A stretch of 41,725 nucleotides of DNA from JAUJOE01 sp038252945 (GCA_038252945.1 JBBSHN010000009.1:1-41725), one strand, 5' to 3'; positions 7,862 through 16,689 are shown, counted from the stretch's first letter. Program-made: numbers and translations. The notes: a model not told the origin generated them from the letters alone.

Positions 7862-10402
7862 TTACGGAACCGGGTCAGCCCCGGTCAAAGCCATCGAGTC
7901 AGTCCCGCCGTTGGCCGCCTCCGCTGGCGGCGCATCCGCAGGTGGCGCCACTGGCTGCTGGGAGCCCACCGGCTGCTGGGAACTGTCGGCCGATGCTTGG
8001 GCCAGCTCGGCGTCAGTCTCCGCAGTAGCGGCAGTTCCCGACTCGTCTGCGCCGGAGGAGGCATCCTCTTCGCCACCGGAACTGCCGTTGCTGCCGGCGT
8101 TGCTCTTGCGGCTCCGGCTGCTGCGGCTTCGATCCCGGCCGATGCGGTCGGCACCGTTGCTGTTGGAGCGGTCGTTGACGACCGGCTCGCTCTGGATGAT
8201 CGCGCCGCGGCCGTGGCAGTGCTCGCAGGGTTTGCTGAACCCCTCGAGCAGGCCGGTACCGATCCGCTTGCGAGTCATCTGCACCAACCCGAGCGAGGTC
8301 ACCTCGGCCACCTGGTGGCGGGTGCGGTCGCGGGCGAGGCACTCGACAAGTCGGCGGAGGACCTGATCGCGGTTGTCCTCCAACACCATGTCGATGAAGT
8401 CAATGACGATGATGCCGCCGATGTCGCGCAACCGAAGTTGCCGCACGAGTTCTTCGGCGGCTTCGAGGTTGTTCTTGGTGACGGTCTCCTCGAGATTGCC
8501 GCCGGCTCCGGTGAACCGGCCGGTGTTGACGTCGACGACGGTCATCGCCTCGGCGCGGTCGAACACCAGGGAGCCGCCGGACGGCAGCCACACCTTGCGC
8601 TCGAGGGCCTTGGCGATCTGCTCACCGATGCGGTAGCGATCGAACAGGTCCTTCTCGTCGTCGGTGTCACGCTCGAGTCGGTCGGCGAGGTCGGGAGCCA
8701 CATGGCTGACGTAGTTGTCGACGAGATACCAGGCGTCCTCACCGGAGACCACGAGCTTGCTGAAGTCCTCGGTGAACAGGTCACGGACCACCTTGATCGT
8801 GGTGTCGGGCTCGCCGTACAGCAGCTGCGGCGCCTGGCCGTTCTTGGCCTTCTTCTCGATGTCGTCCCAGCGGGCAGTGAGCCGGGCGACGTCGCGCTGC
8901 AGCTCATCCTCAGTGGCACCCTCCGCGGCCGTGCGAATGATGACGCCGGCCTCCTCGGGCACAAGGTCCTTCAGTGCCGCCTTGAGCCGGTTGCGCTCGG
9001 TGTCAGGAAGCTTGCGGCTGATCCCGCTGGTGCCGCCACCGGGGACATACACAAGGAACCGACCGGGAAGGCTGATCTGGCTGGTGAGGCGAGCGCCCTT
9101 GTGCCCGACCGGGTCTTTGGTGACCTGCACCATCACCGTCTGGCCGGACTTCAGCGCGTTCTCGATACGGCGCGGTTGGTTGAGGTCGCCTCGCAGCCCC
9201 CAGTCCACCTCACCGGCGTACAGCACAGCGTTGCGGCCCTTGCCGATGTCGATGAACGCCGCCTCCATGCTGGGGAGCACATTTTGCACGCGACCCATGT
9301 AGACGTTGCCGATCAGCGACGTCTGCGACTCAATGGCGACATAGTGCTCGACGAGCATGTCGTCTTCGAGTACGGCGATCTGCGTCGCCTCGCCCCGTTG
9401 GCGGATCGCCATGACGCGCTCGACGGACTCTCGGCGCGCGAGGAACTCAGCCTCGGTGAGGATCGGTGCACGACGGCGGCCGGACTCTCTGCCATCGCGG
9501 CGGCGCTGCTTCTTGGCGGTCACGCGGGTCGAACTCTCCGTGTCAGTTGACGACCCGTCCTTGTCGGCCGCTGAGTCAGTAGAGTCACCGCCGCGGCGTC
9601 TGCGTCGCCGACGAGGGGATGCACCGCCAGACTCCTCGCTGTCGCTGGACTCCGCGGCTGACTGGGCGGCGGCGGCGTTGGGTTCGGTCGGTGCGCTGGT
9701 ATCCGCGCTCGAGTCCGTGCTCGCCTCACCGGCGTCATCGGCGGAGTCGGCGCCAGAGCTGCTCGGCCTGCGTCGGCTGCGCCCTCCCCGCGACCGGCGG
9801 CGCCGGCTGCTCGTGCCTTCCTCTCCGCCGGCGTTGGAGTCAGACGCTTCGGCGGCGTCAGAAACCGAAGCCGTGGAGTCCGTGGCCGGTTCGCCGAAGT
9901 CCCGTGGCGCTGCGTCGCTATCGGCCGCCGGGTCGCCTGAAGAGGCAGGTGCTCCTGCCGGCTGGGGCGGCGGTTGAGGCGGCTGGAAGATCAGTGCGGG
10001 AGGGTCCGCTCCGGGATTTTGCGCCGACACCCGGACGGAGTCGCCAGCCTGCTCGTCCGACGGCTGGGCGTCGTCCGGGGAGCTGGCAGTACGGCGTCCG
10101 CGGCTCCTTCTTGCCCGGGGGGCCGCTGCCGGCTCAGCCACCGGGTTCGGCTCCTCCCCCGGCTGGGAGTCCGATGATCCGGTGGTTACCGGGGTCGGCG
10201 CACCGTCGCCGCCCTGGCCGGGAGGCGAGGAAGGCTCCGAAATGTTGGCCGGTGCGGTCTCCTGCGAAGTGGCCGCTTCGAAGCGGATGACCGGTGGTCC
10301 GGCCGGCCGGCTGGCTGCGCGTCGACGGCTGGGGCGTCGGCTTGTCGCTGCCGCTTCTTCCGGACTGGTGGTGGCGGCGGACGGATTGTCGTCCTGAGTC
10401 AT
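7862..10402 (-). CDS. rne: Ribonuclease E/G family endoribonuclease
   Basis: The 846-residue protein has an unusually long N-terminal disordered region (about 1-310) with alternating acidic/Ser and Arg blocks such as RRRRSRGGRSRRR. The catalytic part follows: S1 RNA-binding domain about 360-430 and a DNase-I-like domain with the metal-binding aspartates at 624 (VVDVNTG) and 668 (IVIDFID). The zinc-link motif CEHCHGRG is at 726-733. The tail is again disordered, with an Arg/Ser block and QQPVGSQQPVAPP. It processes rRNA and decays mRNA. The ATG at 10402 has a GAGGAG site. A strong hairpin lies about 66 bases upstream in the leader. Confidence 0.95.
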   Translation of the reverse strand: MTQDDNPSAATTSPEEAAATSRRPSRRRAASRPAGPPVIRFEAATSQETAPANISEPSSPPGQGGDGAPTPVTTGSSDSQPGEEPNPVAEPAAAPRARRSRGRRTASSPDDAQPSDEQAGDSVRVSAQNPGADPPALIFQPPQPPPQPAGAPASSGDPAADSDAAPRDFGEPATDSTASVSDAAEASDSNAGGEEGTSSRRRRSRGGRSRRRPSSSGADSADDAGEASTDSSADTSAPTEPNAAAAQSAAESSDSEESGGASPRRRRRRRGGDSTDSAADKDGSSTDTESSTRVTAKKQRRRDGRESGRRRAPILTEAEFLARRESVERVMAIRQRGEATQIAVLEDDMLVEHYVAIESQTSLIGNVYMGRVQNVLPSMEAAFIDIGKGRNAVLYAGEVDWGLRGDLNQPRRIENALKSGQTVMVQVTKDPVGHKGARLTSQISLPGRFLVYVPGGGTSGISRKLPDTERNRLKAALKDLVPEEAGVIIRTAAEGATEDELQRDVARLTARWDDIEKKAKNGQAPQLLYGEPDTTIKVVRDLFTEDFSKLVVSGEDAWYLVDNYVSHVAPDLADRLERDTDDEKDLFDRYRIGEQIAKALERKVWLPSGGSLVFDRAEAMTVVDVNTGRFTGAGGNLEETVTKNNLEAAEELVRQLRLRDIGGIIVIDFIDMVLEDNRDQVLRRLVECLARDRTRHQVAEVTSLGLVQMTRKRIGTGLLEGFSKPCEHCHGRGAIIQSEPVVNDRSNSNGADRIGRDRSRSSRSRKSNAGSNGSSGGEEDASSGADESGTAATAETDAELAQASADSSQQPVGSQQPVAPPADAPPAEAANGGTDSMALTGADPVP

Positions 10403-10467
10403 ATGGAACTCCTCATCAGCCTCCGGGCGCTATGCGCCGCACAGAGGCAGTCGGTTCGCCAAGCGGT

Positions 10468-10490
10468 GTGGTCGGTTCGCGACCGACCAC
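10468..10490 (-). promoter_or_regulatory. Stem-loop in the rne leader
   Basis: GTGGTCGGT at 10468-10476 and ACCGACCAC at 10482-10490 form a perfect 9-bp stem with the loop TCGCG. It lies 66 bases before the rne start and 121 bases after the TIGR03936 stop, and no T-run follows on either strand. A smaller hairpin (GCTGC-CTAA-GCAGC) is at 10549-10562. It could be a leader element used in rne autoregulation, or a terminator of the upstream gene. Confidence 0.5.
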
Positions 10491-10610
10491 TGCTCGCGAA
10501 AGTTTGCGGTGGCGCTTAGGCGTCGGCGTACGGCGGATTCCGTCGCCTGCTGCCTAAGCAGCGGCAACTCCCGGTCGCCTGCGGCGTCCCGCGGTGGCCC
10601 TCCCACACGA

Positions 10611-11465
10611 TCAGCGGTCGCCAGCCGAAGCCGAAGCGTCGCGATCCGAAGCGAGCGGGTCACCCACGTCACCGGTCATCGGATCGATGGGCCCCTGCGC
10701 TATCCGCGTCTGTAACGGCGGAGTTGGCGGCTCGAGCCCAGCCAACTGACGAAGACCTGTGAGGATGTCGTCGGGTCGCACGGCCGGTGTTCCCTGCCGA
10801 ACGACCATGTCCAGTATCGCACATGTCCGGACTGCTCCGGATTCATGGGCGGCAACGGTGGCAGAAGCCCCGCCCGGAGCGCTGTCGGCTGCAGCCCCCG
10901 GGGTCAGTGGGAGCTCAGCGGCTGCGGCTGCCGCAGAGGCGTCGTACGCCCGCATCGACATGACTGCCTCGCGGCAGTCAAAGGTGCGCATGCCGCGCTT
11001 GGTGAGCCTTTGTACCTCCACCCGATCGCTGGAGAGGAACCGCTCGACGGCGGCGGCAGCGTCGTCGTACACGACTCCCGGCAGTTCCACCCGCCAGCGG
11101 CTGCCGGTCAGCCGGTCCGCAAGGGCTCCTGGTGTGGCGACGACGACTTCGATCACATCGAGCCCCTTGGGTAGTGCCTGGTCAAGCGCCTGATGGACGT
11201 CGCCGGGCGCGCGGATTTCCCTGAGTCCGATCTCGAGGTACTCAGCCTCACTGGCCGCGCCGGTCGGGGTGGCGTTGGCGTAGGAGATGCGGGGATGCGG
11301 GCTGAAGCCGGACGAGTACGCGACCGGAAGGGCCGCCCGCTGCACCGCCCGCTCGAAGGCCCGGGCGAAGTCGCGGTGACTGGTGAAGCGCAACCGACCG
11401 CGCTTGGCGTAGCGAACCCGCAACCGCTGCACCGGCGGTGCCTGCTGGGCTGGTTGCGACGGCAT
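10611..11465 (-). CDS. TIGR03936 family radical-SAM-associated protein (DUF2344)
   Basis: The 284-residue protein opens with RLRVRYAKRGRLRFTSHRDFARAFERAVQRA and FSPHPRISYANATP, the DUF2344/TIGR03936 signature. The family is linked to TIGR03960 radical SAM enzymes, next to them or fused, and lies upstream of rne. Its biochemical role is not established; RNA or ribosome modification is an inference from neighbours. An Ala-rich linker of about 50 residues (about 175-225) and an acidic C-terminal tail are variable parts. The ATG at 11465 has no clear ribosome site. The TIGR03960 partner is about 2 kb away, beyond two genes on the other strand. Confidence 0.85.
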   Translation of the reverse strand: MPSQPAQQAPPVQRLRVRYAKRGRLRFTSHRDFARAFERAVQRAALPVAYSSGFSPHPRISYANATPTGAASEAEYLEIGLREIRAPGDVHQALDQALPKGLDVIEVVVATPGALADRLTGSRWRVELPGVVYDDAAAAVERFLSSDRVEVQRLTKRGMRTFDCREAVMSMRAYDASAAAAAAELPLTPGAAADSAPGGASATVAAHESGAVRTCAILDMVVRQGTPAVRPDDILTGLRQLAGLEPPTPPLQTRIAQGPIDPMTGDVGDPLASDRDASASAGDR

Positions 11466-11523
11466 GTGCGGTCACGATAACCCGGCTTGGAATCGCGGGC
11501 ATGACCCGAAACAATCGGCCAGC

Positions 11524-12744
11524 GTGCCAGCCGCCCGCCGTCAAGCAATTCTGCTCGGGGTCGGGCTGGTCACCTTGGCCTTCAACCTGCGTCCGGCAGC
11601 GGTGAGCGTGGGTCCGGTGCTGCAAAATCTTCGGTCCAGCTTGGGCATGAACTCGGTCACAGCCGGGCTGCTGACTACCCTACCGGTGCTGTGCTTCGCC
11701 GCGTTCGGCGCTCTCGCGCCGTTGGGCGCGCGGGGTATCGGCGTACACCGGCTGATGCTGGGGTCTCTGCTCCTACTGACGGCTGGGCTCACCCTGCGCG
11801 CCTTCGCTGACAGCACCGTGACGTTTCTTGCGGCCACGGTCCCCGCGCTGGCTGCGTTGGCGACCGCCAACGTGCTCCTTCCGTCGCTGGTCAAGCAGCA
11901 CTTCCCGCAATCCATCGGCTTGATGACCGGCGTCTACACCACCGCGCTCGCGATCGGGGTTACCTCCGCGTCGGCGCTGACAGTCCCAGCTGCCAGCCTC
12001 ACTGGCTCGTGGCGCGGCGGGCTGGCGGTCTGGGCGGCCACCGCGCTTGTCGCGACGGTCCCCTGGCTTGGGCTGCTGCGTCACGACGTCAGGCCAGACG
12101 TTGCACATCACACAGCCATCGCGACGTCCGCCCTCGCCCGGACACCGCTCGCCTGGGCCCTCGCTGCCTTCTTCGGGCTGCAGTCGTTGCAGGCGTACGC
12201 CGCGTTCGGCTGGCTGCCGCAGGTCTACCGCGACGCCGGCTTCTCCGCATCTACCGCTGGCGTACTGCTCGGCGTCGTGGCAGCCACCGGCATACCGGTC
12301 TCGTTCGTGCTTCCGCGGCTGGCGGCGAAGCTGACCAGTCAGGCCCCGCTCGTCGTCGGGCTCAGTACGTCGTACCTGGTCGGCTATGCGGGGCTCCTGC
12401 TGTGGCCCGTGCAAGGCGCGTGGCTGGAGGCCCTTGCTCTTGGCCTGGGTCAGGGGCTGTTTCCGCTGATCCTGACGCTCATCAGCCTGCGCGCACGCAC
12501 TAGCGAAGGCACGGCGGCGTTGTCGGGCTTTACGCAGAGCGTCGGCTACCTGATCGCCGCGGTCGGGCCGCTGCTCACGGGCACGCTTTACGGCGCCACC
12601 GGCGGTTGGACCGTCCCGCTGGTGATGCTGTCCGCTCTGGTGGTGCTGCAGTGCGCTAGCGGCCTGTTGGTGTCGCGGCCCCGGTACGTCGAAGACGAGC
12701 TGCCCGGCGGAGCCGTTGCTCCTGCGCCGGTCGAGCGCGTCTAA
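11524..12744 (+). CDS. MFS transporter, CynX/NimT type
   Basis: A roughly 406-residue membrane protein with about 12 hydrophobic segments. The first segment carries LAFNLRPAAVSVGPVL, characteristic of the CynX/NimT (cyanate/nitroimidazole) group of the major facilitator superfamily. Known members move cyanate or small organic compounds; the substrate here is unknown. I place the start at the GTG at 11524 because the family usually begins shortly before the first segment. The ATG at 11464 is in frame but overlaps the start of the divergent TIGR03936 gene, and neither has a clear ribosome site. No regulator gene is adjacent. Confidence 0.85.
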   Translation: MPAARRQAILLGVGLVTLAFNLRPAAVSVGPVLQNLRSSLGMNSVTAGLLTTLPVLCFAAFGALAPLGARGIGVHRLMLGSLLLLTAGLTLRAFADSTVTFLAATVPALAALATANVLLPSLVKQHFPQSIGLMTGVYTTALAIGVTSASALTVPAASLTGSWRGGLAVWAATALVATVPWLGLLRHDVRPDVAHHTAIATSALARTPLAWALAAFFGLQSLQAYAAFGWLPQVYRDAGFSASTAGVLLGVVAATGIPVSFVLPRLAAKLTSQAPLVVGLSTSYLVGYAGLLLWPVQGAWLEALALGLGQGLFPLILTLISLRARTSEGTAALSGFTQSVGYLIAAVGPLLTGTLYGATGGWTVPLVMLSALVVLQCASGLLVSRPRYVEDELPGGAVAPAPVERV

Positions 12745-12768
12745 GCGGCGGCCGTCGGCGCGCGCCAA

Positions 12769-12818
12769 GAACCGAGCCCTAGTGCCATCTGTGACACCAG
12801 CCCTCGGATCTTGTGCGG
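12769..12818 (+). repeat. Intergenic hairpin repeat, copy 2
   Basis: Ungapped alignment to 3500-3549 gives 38 of 50 identical bases. The stem is shorter here (AGAACCGAG with CTCGGATCT, one A-A mismatch), while the loop TAGTGCCATCTGTGACACC keeps 15 of 19 bases of copy 1. As in copy 1, it lies shortly after the stop of a plus-strand gene. The remaining bases of this 116-base gap show no other feature. Confidence 0.55.
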
Positions 12819-12860
12819 TTGGTGAGCGCCACCCAGGCGTACCGCTGCGAGGATGCGGGC

Positions 12861-13403
12861 ATGACTTTGGATGAGCTGATCGCCGACAGCTGGTTTCCGT
12901 TCGCCGGTGACATCACCGTCAAGCCGCTCGAGCCGCCGGTGATCCCCGAGCCGGACCGAGCAGGAGTCGATCGGGAGACATGTTCGTCGTGTCGGCGCCC
13001 GGATACCGACGATGTCTGGAGCGACGACAACTGGCGGTTGGTGGCCCCCACGCCGAGCCAGCTGCGCGGCACTGTTCTGCTGGAGACACGGGCACACTAC
13101 GACTCGTTCGCTGACTTCCCTGACGACTTGCTGGCTGAGCTAGGGCCGCACATCGCCAGAGTCGAGCGGGCCGTTCTCGGGTTGGGCGACATCGCCCGGG
13201 TCCATGTGTGCCGTTGGGGCGATGGTGGCGCGCACTTCCATCTGTGGTTCCTGCCCCGTCCCCTCGGCATGCTGCAGCTGCGTGGCTCGATGCTGCCGAT
13301 GTGGATGGACTTCATGCCCGACATCCCGCCCGAGGACGCCGGCTCGACCCTGCGCGAGATTGGCGCCGCGCTCGCCGTCGAAGGGGGCACCGCCCACGGC
13401 TGA
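12861..13403 (+). CDS. HIT-like superfamily protein
   Basis: The 180-residue protein starts at the ATG at 12861 (MTLDELIADSWFPFAGDITV). It has a CSSCRRPD motif near residues 38-45 and a histidine-triad-like strand GGAHFHLWFLPRP near 128-140, followed by QLRGSMLPMWMDFMPD. Canonical HIT hydrolases have HxHxH; here the third position is Trp, as in an actinobacterial family of conserved proteins of unknown function. Nucleotide hydrolase activity is therefore uncertain. It lies alone on the plus strand, and its stop is 13 bases from the stop of the convergent TIGR03960 gene. Confidence 0.65.
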   Translation: MTLDELIADSWFPFAGDITVKPLEPPVIPEPDRAGVDRETCSSCRRPDTDDVWSDDNWRLVAPTPSQLRGTVLLETRAHYDSFADFPDDLLAELGPHIARVERAVLGLGDIARVHVCRWGDGGAHFHLWFLPRPLGMLQLRGSMLPMWMDFMPDIPPEDAGSTLREIGAALAVEGGTAHG

Positions 13404-13416
13404 CCGGCTGGCTTGG

Positions 13417-15339
13417 TCAGACGACGGTGAGCGGGAGAAGCTGCTTGCCGGTAGGGCCGATCTGAATGTCGGTGCCCAGCTCGGGGCAGACTCCACAGTC
13501 GTAACAAGCGCTCCAGCGGCAGTCGTCGACCTCGACTTCGTTTACCGCGTCCTGCCAGTCCTGCCATAGCCACTCGCGGTCCAGACCGGAGTCGAGGTGA
13601 TCCCAGGGCAGCACCTCGTCGTACGGGCGCTCGCGAACGGTGTACCAGTCGAGGTCGACGGGGGTGTCCGCCAACACGCGGTCGGCCGCGGTGGCCCAGC
13701 GCTCGTACAAGAAGTGCTCGCTCCATCCGTCGAAGCGGCCACCGTCGCGCCAGACCTCCTCGATCACGGCGCCGACCCGTCGGTCGCCGCGCGAGAGCAG
13801 TCCCTCGATGACCCCCGGCTTGCCATCGTGGTACCGGAACCCGATCGCCCGCCCGTAATTCTTGTCACCGCGGAGGGTGTCGCGCAGCTTCTGCAACCGA
13901 GCGTCGGTGGTCTCGGCGTCGAGCTGCGCGGCCCACTGGAACGGCGTGTGCGGCTTCGGCACGAAACCGCCGATCGAGACCGTGCACCGGATGTCACGAC
14001 GCCCGGACACCTCACGGCCGGTCGCGATCACGCGCTTCGCCAGGTCGGCGATCGCCAGCACGTCCTCGTCGGTCTCCGTCGGCAGGCCGCACATGAAGTA
14101 GAGCTTTACCTGCCGCCACCCCGACGAGTACGCCGCCGCGACGGTGCGGATGAGGTCGTCTTCCGACACCATCTTGTTGATCAGCTTGCGAATCCGCTCC
14201 GAGCCGCCCTCGGGTGCGAAGGTGAGGCCGGAGCGGCGTCCGTTGCGGGAGAACTCGTTCGCCAGCGTGATGTTGAACGCGTCGACCCGGGTGGACGGCA
14301 AGGATAAGGAGACGTTCGTGCCGTCGTACCGGTCCGCGAGGCCCGTGGCGATGTCGGCAATCTCGGAGTGGTCGGCCGACGACAACGACAGCAGGCCCAC
14401 TTCATCAAAGCCCGACTCCCGGACTCCTTTGTCCACCATCTCCGCGATCGTGGTGATCGACCGTTCCCGCACAGGTCGGGTGATCATCCCGGCCTGGCAG
14501 AACCGGCAGCCACGGGTGCAACCGCGGAAAATCTCCACCGAGTACCGCTCGTGCACCGTCTCGGCAAGCGGCACCAGCGGCTTTTTGGGGTACGGCCATG
14601 CGTCGAGGTCCATCAGCGTGTGCTTCTGCACGCGGTCGGGAACGCCCGCGCGCAGCGTCACGACCTGCTTGATCTGGCCGTCAGGCAGGTAGTCGACGGC
14701 GTAGAACTTCGGCACGTACACCGCTCCGGACATCGCCAGGCGGAGCAGCACCTCGTCGCGCCCGCCTGGGCGGCCCTCCGCCTTCCACTCCCGCACGACG
14801 TCGCTTAGCGCGAGCACCACCTCTTCGCCGTCGCCGAGGACGGCTGCGTCGATGAAGTCGGCGATCGGCTCGGGGTTGAACGCCGCGTGCCCACCCCCGA
14901 TCACCAGCGGTACGTCGTCGCCCCGGTCGGCCGCATGCAACGGAATACCGGCCAGGTCCAGTGCGGTCAGCAGGTTGGTGTAGCCGAGCTCGGTCGAGAA
15001 CGACACCCCCAGCAGGTCGAACGCCTTCACCGGCCGGTGGGCGTCGACAGTGAATTGCGGGATGCCGTTCGCCCGCATCAGCCGCTCCATATCCGAAAGG
15101 ACGGAGTAGGTGCGCTCGGCGAGGATCCAGTCGACCTCGTTGAGGATCTCGTACAGGATCTGCACGCCCTGGTTGGGCAAACCGACCTCGTAGGCGTCGG
15201 GGTACATCAGCGCCCAGCGGACCGCCGCGGAGTCCCAGTCCTTGACGGTGGAGTTCAGCTCACCGCCGACGTACTGGATCGGCTTCTGCACCGTGGGCAG
15301 CAGCGGCTCCAGTCGCGGGAACAGCGACACAACTGGCAT
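13417..15339 (-). CDS. TIGR03960 family B12-binding-like radical SAM protein
   Basis: The 640-residue protein has an N-terminal B12-binding-like domain (about 30-190; MYPDAYEVGLPNQGVQILYE). The radical SAM core carries C274-x3-C278-x2-C281 (FRGCTRGCRFCQAG), which holds the 4Fe-4S cluster that cleaves S-adenosylmethionine. Near the C-terminus a second cysteine group (CRWSACYDCGVC, about 604-615) may hold another metal centre. The family is universal in actinobacteria and partners TIGR03936; the substrate is not established. It lies 117 bases after rodA on the same strand. The ATG at 15339 is the family start, without a strong ribosome site. Confidence 0.9.
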   Translation of the reverse strand: MPVVSLFPRLEPLLPTVQKPIQYVGGELNSTVKDWDSAAVRWALMYPDAYEVGLPNQGVQILYEILNEVDWILAERTYSVLSDMERLMRANGIPQFTVDAHRPVKAFDLLGVSFSTELGYTNLLTALDLAGIPLHAADRGDDVPLVIGGGHAAFNPEPIADFIDAAVLGDGEEVVLALSDVVREWKAEGRPGGRDEVLLRLAMSGAVYVPKFYAVDYLPDGQIKQVVTLRAGVPDRVQKHTLMDLDAWPYPKKPLVPLAETVHERYSVEIFRGCTRGCRFCQAGMITRPVRERSITTIAEMVDKGVRESGFDEVGLLSLSSADHSEIADIATGLADRYDGTNVSLSLPSTRVDAFNITLANEFSRNGRRSGLTFAPEGGSERIRKLINKMVSEDDLIRTVAAAYSSGWRQVKLYFMCGLPTETDEDVLAIADLAKRVIATGREVSGRRDIRCTVSIGGFVPKPHTPFQWAAQLDAETTDARLQKLRDTLRGDKNYGRAIGFRYHDGKPGVIEGLLSRGDRRVGAVIEEVWRDGGRFDGWSEHFLYERWATAADRVLADTPVDLDWYTVRERPYDEVLPWDHLDSGLDREWLWQDWQDAVNEVEVDDCRWSACYDCGVCPELGTDIQIGPTGKQLLPLTVV

Positions 15340-15456
15340 GACGGCCCAGGGTACGTCGACTCCGCCGTACGGCTCAAAGCACCACTCGCTCGGAAGAGTC
15401 GTCAGATGCTGCGCGAGCTATCGGGCGCGCAGATTCTGACCGGTCGATGAGATGCG

Positions 15457-16689
15457 TCAGAAGCGGCGGGAGCGGGTGATACGCCCGCGCAGGACAACGC
15501 CAAGTCCCAGCGAGCGCTCGGTGCGCATATGGATGTTGAGCAGCAACCCGATGGCCATGAGTGAGGCGAACATCGACGTACCGCCGTACGACACAAGCGG
15601 CAGAGGTACGCCGGTGACGGGCATGATGCCGAGGCACATCCCGATGTTCTGGAAGGCCTGAAAGCCGAACCAGCACACGATCCCCGCGCCGGCGAGCCGG
15701 CCGAACGCATCGTCGGCGCGCATCGCGATCCGAGTCGCCCGCCACAGCAGCGCCAGGAACAGCACGATGAGAGCCCCGGCGCCGACCAGGCCGAGCTCCT
15801 CCCCCGCGACCGTGAACACGAAGTCGGTGTGCTGCTCCGGGACGAAGCCGGACTGTGTCTGCGACCCGTGAAACAGCCCTTGGCCGAACAAGCCGCCGTT
15901 GCCGATGGCGATGCGGGCCTGCGTGGTGTTGTAGCCGGCACCACGGGGGTCGAGTGCGGGGTTCGTGAACGCCTCGAAGCGCAGTAACTGGTATCCCTGC
16001 AACAGGCCAAGCTGCAACGCTGCGACTGCTCCGACAAGCGCCGCGACCACGAGCCCGATCAGCCACCGCTTCGGCGCACCGGCTATGGCGAGAAGGCCGT
16101 AGACCGTGGCGCTCAGGACGAGCAGGGTTCCGAGGTCGGGCTGAGCGAGGATCAGCGCCGCCGGCACCGCCGTGATGACCAACGCTGCCACCACGTCGAT
16201 CGAGCGCAAGTGGCTCGCTGTGCGCCGCGCCTCCGCGCGCTCCGCGAGCAGAAGCGCGAGCCCCGCCACCACACCGAGCTTGGCGAACTCCGACGGCTGG
16301 ATCGACATCCCGCCGATGAGAATCCACGACCGGGAGCCGTTGATCACCGCACCGAGCGGTGAGAGCACCAGACCCAGCCCGACGACTCCGCCGAGATACA
16401 CCACGGGCGCCCAGATGCGCACCCACCGGTGATCCGTCGCGGCGACGAGTACAGCCAGCACTGCGCCGATCGCGATGTTCGTGAGGTGCTTGACGAGGTA
16501 CAGCGTGCTGTCGCCAGCGGTCAAGGCCGGATTGTTCGCGGTGGCCGACCACACCAGCAGTGACCCCAGCGCCAGCAGGGCCAGCGTCGACCCGGCCACC
16601 ACCCAGTCCAGCCGCTGCCAGGTCGCGCGCGTGTCGGTGGCGTGAATGCGCCGCGAGACGCGAGTGGTCGCGATCGTGGAGGTGGTCAT
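15457..16689 (-). CDS. rodA: Peptidoglycan glycosyltransferase RodA
   Basis: A 410-residue SEDS-family polytopic membrane protein that polymerises glycan strands for cell elongation together with the transpeptidase encoded just upstream. Family motifs visible are GSRSWILIGGMSIQPSEFAKLG near 118-139, RFEAFTNPALDPRGAGYN, AIGNGGLFGQGLF, EQHTDFVF and the C-terminal PLVSYGGTSM. Its ATG overlaps the mrdA stop by four bases (ATGA), so the two products are probably made in a fixed ratio. Confidence 0.95.
   Translation of the reverse strand: MTTSTIATTRVSRRIHATDTRATWQRLDWVVAGSTLALLALGSLLVWSATANNPALTAGDSTLYLVKHLTNIAIGAVLAVLVAATDHRWVRIWAPVVYLGGVVGLGLVLSPLGAVINGSRSWILIGGMSIQPSEFAKLGVVAGLALLLAERAEARRTASHLRSIDVVAALVITAVPAALILAQPDLGTLLVLSATVYGLLAIAGAPKRWLIGLVVAALVGAVAALQLGLLQGYQLLRFEAFTNPALDPRGAGYNTTQARIAIGNGGLFGQGLFHGSQTQSGFVPEQHTDFVFTVAGEELGLVGAGALIVLFLALLWRATRIAMRADDAFGRLAGAGIVCWFGFQAFQNIGMCLGIMPVTGVPLPLVSYGGTSMFASLMAIGLLLNIHMRTERSLGLGVVLRGRITRSRRF

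Noticed and set aside
7997..9550. 517-codon plus-strand ORF
   Set aside because: It runs antisense to the catalytic part of rne, which has full family motifs. Long antisense frames are expected in GC-rich coding DNA.
11773..12768. 331-codon minus-strand ORF
   Set aside because: Antisense to the MFS transporter; Arg/Gln-rich sequence without a domain.
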